Positions 44,150-52,097 of a stretch of DNA of 64,000 nt are shown here, piece after piece (the stretch's first letter is position 1; every line of letters starts with the position of its first letter). A model generated the notes under the pieces. That model saw only the letters and a program-made list of their open reading frames with translations. It was not told the DNA's origin and ran no database searches. The translations under genes and the position numbers were made by a program. Source of the DNA: Phycisphaerae bacterium (GTDB lineage Bacteria > Planctomycetota > Phycisphaerae > Tepidisphaerales > Tepidisphaeraceae); contig BPJO01000003.1 of assembly GCA_026004655.1 (NCBI GenBank), positions 1-64,000 of the forward strand. The letters are read 5' to 3'.

Positions 44150-44494
44150 TTATTCCCGGACTACAATCACGCCTTTTTCGCGGGGATGATAGGAACACCC
44201 GTAGCGGAACGTCCCGGACTGATTCATGACCTTGGAAAAGGACTTGCCCGCGGGGATGTTTCCGGACTGAAACTCTCCATTCGACGCCCGGATCGCGTGA
44301 TCACGGTCATCGCGATTGTACCAGACAACCTTATCCCTGACCGTGACCGTCAGATCGGATGGTTGGAAGGAATGGTTCGAGATGATCACCGAATGTTGAT
44401 TGGGCTTGTCAGCCGATACCAGCAAAAAACAAGCGATTATCCCCAAGTAGCGGGGTATGAAACACTTAAAGACAGGGTTATGACCGTGACACAC
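44150..44494 (-). CDS. Plastocyanin-like cupredoxin
   Basis: 114 residues. The N-terminal hydrophobic segment (YLGIIACFLLVSA) is a signal peptide or anchor. The rest is a small cupredoxin fold: FQPSDLTVTVRDKVVWYN, NRDDRDHAIRASNG with the first His ligand, and YGCSYHPREKGVIVVRE with Cys and second His. The usual Met axial ligand two residues after HP is replaced by Glu (HPRE), so the copper site may be unusual or absent. It probably acts as a periplasmic electron carrier or copper binder. It shares a 28-bp divergent region with the HD hydrolase gene. Confidence 0.82.
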   Translation of the reverse strand: MCHGHNPVFKCFIPRYLGIIACFLLVSADKPNQHSVIISNHSFQPSDLTVTVRDKVVWYNRDDRDHAIRASNGEFQSGNIPAGKSFSKVMNQSGTFRYGCSYHPREKGVIVVRE

Positions 44495-44522
44495 ACTTGA
44501 TTCATCGGCAAACTATCGGGTT

Positions 44523-45821
44523 ATGGCCCAAAAAGTTATCCGAGATCCGGTGCATGACGTGATTACTCTCCGGACCGAGCATCCGGTCGATTACTTGTTG
44601 TTTCAACTAATTGCTGCACCGGAGTTTCAGCGCCTCAGACGAATTCGTCAGCTCGGGATGGCTTCGTTGGCGTATCCCGGTGCCGACCATTCTCGTTACA
44701 GCCACAGTCTCGGGGTTATGGAAACTGCCCGTCAAATCCTCGATCAGATTACTCGAATCGGTGTGAAACTGGATGACGGTCAACGAGCGGCTATTTTATC
44801 CGCGGCGTTACTTCATGATCTAGGACATGGTCCTTTCAGCCACGTGTTTGAACGCGTCAGCGGTATCGATCATGAAACCTTGACCTACCGGACCATTCTC
44901 GACCCCGATAGCGATATCCACCGGACCCTGCGCGGGTTTGATCCTTCTCTTCCGAGTCAGGTGGTGCAATTGCTCAAAGCTCAACCCGTTTGCACTTTCG
45001 CTTCGGATATTTTGTCATCCCAACTGGATGCCGATCGGTTGGATTATCTTTTGCGTGATAACCTGATGACAGGTAGCCAATACGGAAACTATGACATCCG
45101 GTGGCTGCTTCAGGCGATGACGGTCGAACCCGTTTCGAACCGTCTTGCCGTCACCTGGAAAGGCGTCAGTGCGGTCGAAGCCTACCTCCAGGCAAGGTAT
45201 CACATGTACCGAAATGTTTATTTCCATAAAGTCGTACGAGCAGGGGAGGGAATGGTCAAACTGGTTCTGCAAAGGGCCCGACGAATGGCGATCCAGGACC
45301 GACTCGACTGGCCACGCAGAGATGAACCCGTTTACAAGATGCTACTCGGACAGACGTTAAATAATGACGAGTTCATCGAGTTGGATGACGTGGCTGTTCT
45401 TCAATGTTTCAAGCAATGGACCCGCAGCGACGACTCAACCCTGTCAACCTTGTGTCAGGGATTGTTGTTTAGAAGACTTTTCAAAACACTGGATTTGACA
45501 AGAATCCGAGACTCCAACGAAATCGACAACATCATCCAACGGGCTAGAGACGTTATCCACGATGCAGGAGCTGATCCGGATTATGCCCTGTTTTACGACC
45601 AGCCGGCTGATACCCCGTACCAGACCTCCCCCGATGAACCGACCGTCGCCCGCGAAATCCATGTTGTCGAGATGGACGGATCCGTCAACACGCTCGCTGA
45701 CATTTCTCCTTTTACAGAAAGCCTCGCCCAGCAATTAACTTTTCGTCGGTTGCACGTCAGTGAAACTTGGAGAAACCTTGTGGAATCGGTCCTGCAGATC
45801 GAATCCGGCGGTCAGGATTAA
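44523..45821 (+). CDS. HD-domain phosphohydrolase (SAMHD1/dGTPase-like)
   Basis: 432 residues. The start MAQKVIRDPVHDVITL is characteristic of this group. The HD metal site follows: DHSRYSHSLGVMETA, ALLHDLGHGPFSHVFE and SSQLDADRLDYLLRDNLMTG. The layout is that of SAMHD1-like dNTP triphosphohydrolases and COG1078 proteins, so hydrolysis of dNTPs or related nucleotides is likely but not proven. The C-terminal 130 residues are a less conserved helical region. All metal-binding residues are present. No phage or toxin partner is adjacent, so it looks like a housekeeping gene. It converges with msrA, 8 bp between stops. Confidence 0.85.
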   Translation: MAQKVIRDPVHDVITLRTEHPVDYLLFQLIAAPEFQRLRRIRQLGMASLAYPGADHSRYSHSLGVMETARQILDQITRIGVKLDDGQRAAILSAALLHDLGHGPFSHVFERVSGIDHETLTYRTILDPDSDIHRTLRGFDPSLPSQVVQLLKAQPVCTFASDILSSQLDADRLDYLLRDNLMTGSQYGNYDIRWLLQAMTVEPVSNRLAVTWKGVSAVEAYLQARYHMYRNVYFHKVVRAGEGMVKLVLQRARRMAIQDRLDWPRRDEPVYKMLLGQTLNNDEFIELDDVAVLQCFKQWTRSDDSTLSTLCQGLLFRRLFKTLDLTRIRDSNEIDNIIQRARDVIHDAGADPDYALFYDQPADTPYQTSPDEPTVAREIHVVEMDGSVNTLADISPFTESLAQQLTFRRLHVSETWRNLVESVLQIESGGQD

Positions 45822-45829
45822 TACCCCGG

Positions 45830-46414
45830 TTATTCGACCGAGTTGAGGAGGGATTTCAACTTGCGGATCTTGGGAGCGGCTGCCATCTGAATATACGGAT
45901 GGGTCGGATGTCGACGGGCAAAGTTCTGATGATATTTCTCAGCCAGAAAAAAACCGGTTAACGGTTCGAGAGTGGTCACGATCGGGGATTTAAATAGACC
46001 GGATCGATCCAATTGATGAATATAAGCAACCGCGATCCGACGCTGGTCCTGGTCCTTGTAAAAAATGGCGGATCGATACTGTGTTCCCTCGTCGTTCCCT
46101 TGGCGATTCAAGGTTGTCGGATCATGTGCAACGAAGAAAAAAACTTTTAGAAGTTGACCATAACTGATGATCGATGGGTCATAGGTGATACGAATGGCTT
46201 CGGCATGACCGGTATTGCCCTGGCAGACGGTTTCGTAATGGGCGGTTGAAGCTTCACCTCCCGTGTAACCGGATTCGACCCGAACCACGCCGGGGAGTTC
46301 AAGGTAGACCGCTTCAGTACACCAGAAGCAACCACCCGACAAGACCGCCTGAAACTCTGACGGTTCAGCCAAAAGCGGAACGTCTATTTCGGGATCTGGA
46401 TAATCGTCCAGCAT
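45830..46414 (-). CDS. msrA: Peptide-methionine (S)-S-oxide reductase
   Basis: MsrA repairs oxidised methionine. The 194-residue product has the catalytic GGCFWCTEAVY and then GVVRVESGYTGG, the segment GNTGHAEAIRITYDP, and the terminal FAEKYHQ-like FLAEKYHQNF. The catalytic Cys is in GCFW. It has no signal peptide, so it is cytoplasmic. The N-terminal 25 residues (LDDYPDPEIDVPLL) are acidic and not part of the fold. It converges with the HD hydrolase gene. Confidence 0.95.
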   Translation of the reverse strand: MLDDYPDPEIDVPLLAEPSEFQAVLSGGCFWCTEAVYLELPGVVRVESGYTGGEASTAHYETVCQGNTGHAEAIRITYDPSIISYGQLLKVFFFVAHDPTTLNRQGNDEGTQYRSAIFYKDQDQRRIAVAYIHQLDRSGLFKSPIVTTLEPLTGFFLAEKYHQNFARRHPTHPYIQMAAAPKIRKLKSLLNSVE

Positions 46415-46542
46415 GACCTCTAATTCTATGTCAAAGACGCGATACGAAATTTTTTTTCTTTAAAGTATTAAAAAAACAAGGTTTATGAAAATTATGAGGT
46501 TGAATAATTGCCATCTACGAGGTTGTGCGATACAGATGTTTC

Positions 46543-46830
46543 ATGCCGTACGGTTTTTTTCATACGATCCAACAAAGTCCCCATTTCGATCGGTTCACCT
46601 TCGGGATCAGCCAGATGCCCCTGTGGGCGCGAATCGTTCTAGCAGTTTTTTTGGTTCCGGGAATGGTGATGGTAGGCTTGTCAATTATTCTTTTTCTTGT
46701 TAGTATACTCGCCCTTTTGCTGGTGACTGTCCCGGTCTACTTGTTTTTAAGGTGGATAACGGGTGTTAAGACCAGTCCGACGGCGGATATGTTCCGGCGT
46801 TCCAAAAGAGTTGAAGCCCGAGTGACCTGA
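46543..46830 (+). CDS. Small membrane protein upstream of rplK
   Basis: From MPYGFFHTIQQSPHFDRF the product has 95 residues; a GTG at 46525 would add 6. Two adjacent hydrophobic segments (RIVLAVFLVPGMVMVGLSII and ILALLLVTVPVYLFLRWITG) would form a helical hairpin, with a basic C-terminus (RRSKRVEARVT). I do not recognise the family. It sits where secE and nusG usually precede rplK, but it is not SecE: there is no SecE-type sequence and the helices are in tandem. It stops 36 bp before rplK and may be co-transcribed. Confidence 0.55.
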   Translation: MPYGFFHTIQQSPHFDRFTFGISQMPLWARIVLAVFLVPGMVMVGLSIILFLVSILALLLVTVPVYLFLRWITGVKTSPTADMFRRSKRVEARVT

Positions 46831-46866
46831 TGCACGGTCGTGTCGGCATAGAAAAAGAGTCTTGTC

Positions 46867-47295
46867 ATGGCCAAGAAAGAAATTGTCAATCAGTTCAAGA
46901 TTTATGCCCCCGGTGGCACGGCAACTCCTGCTCCGCCTATCGGTCCGGCGCTGGGCCAGTACGGTGTCAACCCCGGTCAGTTTATTCAACAGTTTAATGC
47001 TGCCACCGCACAGCTGAAGGGGAAAGTGGTCGGCGTCGTGATCACCACATATAAAGACCGTACTTTCAGTTTTGAAATCAAGAGTTCGCCGGCTTCGGCC
47101 CTTTTGAAAGAGGCCGTCAAAGCCGAAAAGGGGTCTGGAGAACCCAACAAGAACAAAATCGGTAAAGTGACCTTTGAGCAGTGCAAAAAGATCGCCCAAG
47201 ACAAGTTTAAAGATATGAACGCCTTCGACATTGATGCGGCCGCTCGGCAAATCGCGGGGACCGCTCGGTCGATGGGGATTACTGTCGAGGGATGA
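46867..47295 (+). CDS. rplK: 50S ribosomal protein L11
   Basis: L11 forms the GTPase-associated centre with 23S rRNA and L10/L7/L12. The 142-residue product begins MAKKEIVNQFKIYAPGGTAT and contains APPIGPALGQYGVNPGQFIQ and the C-terminal RNA-binding domain (FTFE-type FSFEIKSSPASALLKEA, ending GTARSMGITVEG). Length is normal. It is the first of four ribosomal protein genes in the standard order L11-L1-L10-L7/L12. A weak AAAGAG lies before the start. Confidence 0.97.
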   Translation: MAKKEIVNQFKIYAPGGTATPAPPIGPALGQYGVNPGQFIQQFNAATAQLKGKVVGVVITTYKDRTFSFEIKSSPASALLKEAVKAEKGSGEPNKNKIGKVTFEQCKKIAQDKFKDMNAFDIDAAARQIAGTARSMGITVEG

Positions 47296-47426
47296 TTCAT
47301 ATTCAATCATTCTCCGGGCGAGACTTGTACTTGTCCGGTAAACACCTGAAGCCGGACCACGGGCTTGAACAGTGGGAGCTTTTGCGGACAGGCTATTTTG
47401 AACGTCCGCGACAGGAGCGAAAGATT

Positions 47427-48125
47427 ATGGCAGCTATCACCGCTGTTCGTCGATCCAAGCGTTATAAAAAATCCGCCGAGTTGACCAATGACCAGCCCGT
47501 CTCGGTCGAAGAAGCCGTCAAAAGGCTCAAACAGTTTGCCCCCACCAAGTTTGATCAGACCGTCGAGCTGATCTTTTCTCTAGGAATCGATGCCAAACAG
47601 GCGGATCAGGCCGTCCGGTCCTCGGTCTCCCTTCCTCACGGGATCGGAAAAAGCAAACGCGTCATCGCATTTTGCCCCGAACACCTCAAAACCAGTGCCT
47701 TGAATAATGGTGCGATCAAGGCGGGGGGCCAGGAACTTGTGGCTGAGATCGAAAAAGACAATTTCACCGACTTTGATGTGGCGGTTGCTACCCCTGACAT
47801 GATGCGTTTTGTCAGTCGTCTTGGTCGGGTGTTGGGTCCCAAAGGACTGATGCCTTCTCCCAAAGCCGGTACGGTGACTCCGGATATCGGCACTGCCGTA
47901 CGTGAATATGCTGCCGGTAAAGTGGAGTTTCGCAATGACGCGGGTGGTAACGTGCATACCGTCGTTGGTAAAGCGAGCTTCGGGAATGAAAAGCTGGTAG
48001 ACAACGTCAACCACATGATCGAAACGATCAAAAAGCTCAAACCCGCTTCGGCCAAGGGCACATATATCAAGAAGGTGGTTCTCAAAGGATCAATGACCCC
48101 GCCGGTTTATATCACGGTGGCCTGA
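47427..48125 (+). CDS. rplA: 50S ribosomal protein L1
   Basis: L1 forms the mobile L1 stalk and represses its own operon in many bacteria. The 232-residue product starts MAAITAVRRSKRYKKSAEL, preceded by ACAGGAG, and has the core LPHGIGKSKRVIAFCP-like and GRVLGPKGLMPSPKAGTVT stretches. A longer in-frame reading would start inside the L11 spacer and is rejected. The 131-bp gap after rplK is longer than usual and has G/C-rich complementary segments. An L1-binding mRNA site could lie there, but I could not fix one by eye. Confidence 0.97.
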   Translation: MAAITAVRRSKRYKKSAELTNDQPVSVEEAVKRLKQFAPTKFDQTVELIFSLGIDAKQADQAVRSSVSLPHGIGKSKRVIAFCPEHLKTSALNNGAIKAGGQELVAEIEKDNFTDFDVAVATPDMMRFVSRLGRVLGPKGLMPSPKAGTVTPDIGTAVREYAAGKVEFRNDAGGNVHTVVGKASFGNEKLVDNVNHMIETIKKLKPASAKGTYIKKVVLKGSMTPPVYITVA

Positions 48126-48148
48126 ACACCGGATAGAGGATAAATGAC

Positions 48149-48688
48149 ATGAGCAAGAAGATTAAAAGTCTGATCGAAAAAGAACTCAGCTCCAAACTCA
48201 GCGGTGTGGAAGGTCTAGCCGTCATCAACCCCAGAGGTTTGGACGGGAATAAGAACAATAAATTCCGTCATAAGCTTCATGACAAGGGTCTGAAGATGCT
48301 GGTGGTGAAAAATACCCTTGCCCGACGGGCCAGCGAATCGACCAAGGTCAAGGGTTTTGATAAGCTGCTGGACGGTCCGAGTGCCCTAATTTACGGCAAG
48401 GCCGGTCTTCCGGACATTGCCCGATTGCTGATCGAAGAGAAAAAGGAAAACGATCAGCTTGAGCTCCGAGGGATCTTCTTTGACGGTGAAGCCTATGCCG
48501 GTGAAGAAGGCGTCAAAACGGTCAGCGCTTTTCCCACTCGGGAAGAAGCAATCGCGGGGATTGTGGCGGCGCTACTCGGTGCCGGAGGTGGACTGGTCGG
48601 CGCGATCCAAGGCCCCGGCGGTTCGATCGGTGGTATTCTCTCGGCGATCGAAGAAAAGAAAAAGGATTCCGACGGCGCGGTTGCTTAG
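48149..48688 (+). CDS. rplJ: 50S ribosomal protein L10
   Basis: L10 is the base of the ribosomal stalk carrying L7/L12 dimers. The 179-residue product has INPRGLDGNKNNKFRHKL, VVKNTLARRAS and AFPTREEAIAGIVAALLGAG. The C-terminal helix that binds L7/L12 dimers (GGILSAIEEKKKDSDGA) follows. It lies 23 bp after rplA. Confidence 0.95.
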   Translation: MSKKIKSLIEKELSSKLSGVEGLAVINPRGLDGNKNNKFRHKLHDKGLKMLVVKNTLARRASESTKVKGFDKLLDGPSALIYGKAGLPDIARLLIEEKKENDQLELRGIFFDGEAYAGEEGVKTVSAFPTREEAIAGIVAALLGAGGGLVGAIQGPGGSIGGILSAIEEKKKDSDGAVA

Positions 48689-48884
48689 CTTCCTAGGAAT
48701 CGGAACAAAAAAACCAATGGTGTTCGTCTAACCCCTGAGGGCAAGACGAAAACGACAATACAATCATTCCGGCGGTCCGAACTGTCTCGCAACGGGTTAA
48801 AAGGGTTCACAGTGAAGCCTGCTCTTCGGACGGGAAAGTGATTCGACACGGTTGACCCACGTGACGGGTTGGAAAAGGTGACAT
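48689..48884. other. 196-bp spacer between rplJ and rplL
   Basis: No open frame. The space between L10 and L7/L12 is usually much shorter. Possible contents are an additional promoter for rplL, which must be made in excess, or an attenuation structure. No clear -35/-10 pair could be chosen. Confidence 0.45.
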
Positions 48885-49289
48885 ATGTCAGAAGTTGCTG
48901 CTGATATCAAGGAATTGGGCGATAAGCTCAGCAGTTTGACCCTCAAGCAAGCGGTCGAACTCAAGAACTATCTCAAGGAAGCCTATGGTATTGAACCGGC
49001 TGCGGGTGGCGCGGTTGTAATGGCCGGTGCCGCCGGTGCTGCTGCCGGTGGTGCTGCTGCTGCCCCGGCCGAGGAAAAGACTTCATTCGACGTCGTTCTC
49101 AAGAGCGCCGGCGACAAGAAGATCCAGGTCATCAAGGTTGTCCGCGAAGCGACCGGTCTGGGACTGAAAGAAGCCAAAGACCTCGTCGAAGGTGCCCCCA
49201 AGACGGTCAAGGAAGGTCTTCCCAAAGCCGACGCCGAAAAGCTCAAAAAGAGCCTCGAAGAGCAAGGCGCTCAGGTCGAACTCAAGTAA
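48885..49289 (+). CDS. rplL: 50S ribosomal protein L7/L12
   Basis: The stalk protein that recruits translational GTPases. The 134-residue product starts [20 protein letters not shown] (N-terminal dimerisation region), has the Ala/Gly-rich hinge (AGAAGAAAGGAAAA), and ends with the compact C-terminal domain ([20 protein letters not shown] and [20 protein letters not shown]). It is preceded by AAAAGGTGACAT and followed by a strong terminator. Confidence 0.97.
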   Translation: MSEVAADIKELGDKLSSLTLKQAVELKNYLKEAYGIEPAAGGAVVMAGAAGAAAGGAAAAPAEEKTSFDVVLKSAGDKKIQVIKVVREATGLGLKEAKDLVEGAPKTVKEGLPKADAEKLKKSLEEQGAQVELK

Positions 49290-49319
49290 GTTTGAATCTC
49301 GTTTTTCGAGTTTTATCAT

Positions 49320-49352
49320 CCCCATCCGGAGATCCCGGATGGGGTTTTTTTT
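49320..49352 (+). terminator. Rho-independent terminator of the L11-L1-L10-L7/L12 operon
   Basis: CCCCATCCGG (49320-49329) pairs with CCGGATGGGG (49335-49344), 5-base loop, followed by eight T. Confidence 0.93.
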
Positions 49353-49415
49353 GTTGATGGTTATCAAGATTCAAGTCAACCGGGTGGACTGAGAAAGGTT
49401 GCTGCAATCCTCAAC

Positions 49416-49442
49416 AAAAAACCCCCAGCATCTTGCCGGGGG
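49416..49442 (-). terminator. Rho-independent terminator of htpX
   Basis: On the minus strand CCCCC-G-GCA-AGA-TGC-T-GGGGG is followed by six T. It faces the rplL terminator, with about 60 bp between them, and lies 33 bp after the htpX stop. Confidence 0.85.
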
Positions 49443-49475
49443 CCTGTGGGGGAAAGGAGAAGACGGAAAACTTCA

Positions 49476-50342
49476 TCAATAATACCTTCGGCCGGTCGAT
49501 TCACGCCCGATCAGATTCATCAGACGATCTTCGAGCTTTGGATGCGTGCGGAACAGGTTCGCCAGACTCTGAGTGAAGTTCCGCGGTTCTGCGATCATCA
49601 AGGCGTTAAAGGCCGGGTTGGTCTGCATGGGAATACGCTCGGCCATCACATGGATTTTCTCCAGCGCCGTTGCGAGGGGCATGGGATCACCGAGGATTGT
49701 GGCCCCTTCGGTATCAGCGGCGTATTCACGTTGCCGGGAAATCGCCATCTGAATGATCGCGGCTGCGATCGGTCCTAAAAGCATGATCAGCAAGCCCAGA
49801 AGGGGATTGGCATGTCCATTTCCCTCCTCGTCCGAACTTCCGCCGAACATGAACATGTATCCGATGAAATTGATGGCACCGCCGATCGTTGCGGCCACTG
49901 TCTGGATAAGAATGTCACGGTGCTTGATATGAGCCAGCTCGTGTGCCATGACCCCGGCGATTTCATCCCGGTCGAGCATCTGGAGCAGCCCGGCTGTGGC
50001 GCACACGGCCGCGTTACGAGGATTGCGCCCTGTCGCAAACGCGTTAGGAGCTGCATGAGGTGACACGTAGACCCGGGGCATGGGCATCCCTGCCCGTTGC
50101 GCAAGACGGGCCGTGATCTGGTAAAGCTCATGGTCCGGTCCGACCTCTTGGGCCTGCATAGAAGCCAGGGCGATTTTGTCCGAGAAAAAATACCCGAACA
50201 CATTCATCAACCCGGCCATGACCAAGGCGATAATCACGCCTCCCTGCCCACCGAGCAAATAACCCAAATAGAGAATAAATCCGGTCAAAACGGCCAGCAG
50301 CATGACCGTCTTGATGTTATTGATGACTTTGCTTCCGTTCAT
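49476..50342 (-). CDS. htpX: Membrane zinc metalloprotease HtpX
   Basis: HtpX degrades misfolded membrane proteins. The 288-residue product has two N-terminal hydrophobic helices (VMLLAVLTGFILYLGYLLGG, VIIALVMAGLMNVFGYFF), the segment RVYVSPHAAPNAFATGRNP, the HExxH zinc site in VMAHELAHIKHRDILI, two more hydrophobic segments, and the third ligand region SRQREYAADTEGA. All active-site residues are present. It stands alone and converges with the ribosomal operon, each with its own terminator. Confidence 0.95.
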   Translation of the reverse strand: MNGSKVINNIKTVMLLAVLTGFILYLGYLLGGQGGVIIALVMAGLMNVFGYFFSDKIALASMQAQEVGPDHELYQITARLAQRAGMPMPRVYVSPHAAPNAFATGRNPRNAAVCATAGLLQMLDRDEIAGVMAHELAHIKHRDILIQTVAATIGGAINFIGYMFMFGGSSDEEGNGHANPLLGLLIMLLGPIAAAIIQMAISRQREYAADTEGATILGDPMPLATALEKIHVMAERIPMQTNPAFNALMIAEPRNFTQSLANLFRTHPKLEDRLMNLIGRESTGRRYY

Positions 50343-50542
50343 GAAACACCTCTTTCCTTCACCGTTTCTCGAACGGTGTTCGTTATTTATACGGTAAAAT
50401 CTTATGAAAGGTTGAAGACCGGCGGATTAGAAAACTGTAAAAAAATTCAACCCGTACCCCGTATCTAACTAATTCCAAGCTATTCAATTCCGATCGGATA
50501 AGCAGAAAATACCATGAACTTCGGGCATGGTTTGACAGACGG

Positions 50543-51847
50543 TTATTCGCGTACCCGTTGAATATCGGCTCCGACGGCAATGAGCTTTTCTTCGATCTTT
50601 TCGTACCCTCGATCGATATGATAAACACGGTTGATTCGTGTCTGTCCGCGGGCGACCAAACCGGCCAAAACCAAAGCGGCACTGGCTCGCAAGTCCGAGG
50701 CCATCACCGTTGCCCCTTGAAGTTCTTTAACACCTTGAATGACAGCTGTGGCGCCTTCTTTTCGGATCTTGGCACCCATACGATTGAGTTCACCCACGTG
50801 CAAGAAACGATCGGGGAAGATTCGCTCCGTGATGACGCTCATCCCATCCGCCAGACACAAAAGGGCCATCAACTGGGCTTGGACATCGGTGGGAAAACCC
50901 GGATAAGGCTGGGTCGTGGTTTCGATCGGGTTAAGTCTTCTAGCAGAACTGACTCGGAGGGTGCCGTTTTCTCGCTCGACTCGGATTCCGACCTCTGACA
51001 AACGATCTTCGACAGCCAGAAGGTGGTCGAGATTGCAATGTTTGAGTTCCAGTTCACCGTTGGTCATGGCAGCGGCGATAATAAAAGTGGCTGTTTCGAT
51101 CCGATCAGGAATCACTCGGTGCTCAGTGGCGATCAGTTTGTCCACCCCCTCGATACGGATTTCCGGGGTACCTTGGCCGGAGATTTTGGCCCCCATTTTG
51201 TTCATAAGATTAGCGGTATCAACGACTTCCGGCTCGCAGGCGGCTCCGACAATGACTGTCTCGCCTTCCGCCATGGCGGCGGCGCACATGACGTTAATGG
51301 TCCCCAAAACCGTCGGACCTTGTGCGCCTCCGAGGTACATCCGACACCCCTTGAGCCTGCCACGGACCTCCCCGATGATATTTCCTGATTCGATCCTGAA
51401 ATCGGCGCCGAGACGTTGAAGACCGCGGATATGCAAATCGACCGGTCGATCTCCGATTGCACACCCTCCGGGCATCGAAATGATCGCCCGTCCTCGGGAA
51501 CCTAGTAGGGGACCTAAAACGCAGATCGAAGCCCGCATTGTGCTGACGATCTCATAACGGGCTTCACATCGACTTTCATCCATGACCTCAATATCGAGAG
51601 GACCGTTGAGAACCGGCCCCTTTTCTCGTGGGCTGTCCTCGGGGGGATGACGGTATACATGACATCCCAGTTCACCCAACAATTTGTTCATCGAATCAAT
51701 GTCGGATAGTCGCGGTACCCCATGCAGACGAGAACGACCCCGGGCCATCAAACATGCTGCCATGATCGGCAACGACGCATTTTTTGACCCGGAAATTTCC
51801 ACCCGGCCTTTCAGCCGATTCCCACCACGAATCAGAAATGAATCCAT
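50543..51847 (-). CDS. murA: UDP-N-acetylglucosamine 1-carboxyvinyltransferase
   Basis: MurA makes the first committed step of peptidoglycan synthesis by adding enolpyruvyl to UDP-GlcNAc, so this organism is expected to make peptidoglycan. From MDSFLIRGGNRLKGRVEISG the product has 434 residues. It shows GSKNASLPIMAACL (with the catalytic Lys), the mobile loop MPGGCAIGDRPVDLHIRGLQ with the active-site Cys that fosfomycin modifies, the region FPTDVQAQLMALLCLADG with the substrate Asp, and ASDLRASAALVLAGL near the C-terminus. Cys rather than Asp in the loop predicts fosfomycin sensitivity (inference). It stands alone. Confidence 0.96.
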   Translation of the reverse strand: MDSFLIRGGNRLKGRVEISGSKNASLPIMAACLMARGRSRLHGVPRLSDIDSMNKLLGELGCHVYRHPPEDSPREKGPVLNGPLDIEVMDESRCEARYEIVSTMRASICVLGPLLGSRGRAIISMPGGCAIGDRPVDLHIRGLQRLGADFRIESGNIIGEVRGRLKGCRMYLGGAQGPTVLGTINVMCAAAMAEGETVIVGAACEPEVVDTANLMNKMGAKISGQGTPEIRIEGVDKLIATEHRVIPDRIETATFIIAAAMTNGELELKHCNLDHLLAVEDRLSEVGIRVERENGTLRVSSARRLNPIETTTQPYPGFPTDVQAQLMALLCLADGMSVITERIFPDRFLHVGELNRMGAKIRKEGATAVIQGVKELQGATVMASDLRASAALVLAGLVARGQTRINRVYHIDRGYEKIEEKLIAVGADIQRVRE

Positions 51848-52097
51848 AACGCCCTTCCTTAGGCTCGTGTCATCCGACGCAATAAGATCACCCGAAGATG
51901 CTTCGGATATCGGTCGATCCATCGACCCGGGTTCAAAGAATATGCATTTCGTCAAGGCATATTCTTTCTACCACAAATATTGTGAACATCCCTTTCCAAG
52001 GATGCAAGAACAAAGATATGACAGATCCGGCAATCGGTGACCTCATTCCATATCTTGCCCGGATCCTCGAAAGGGGAGGAAGAATGATTCATGTTCG

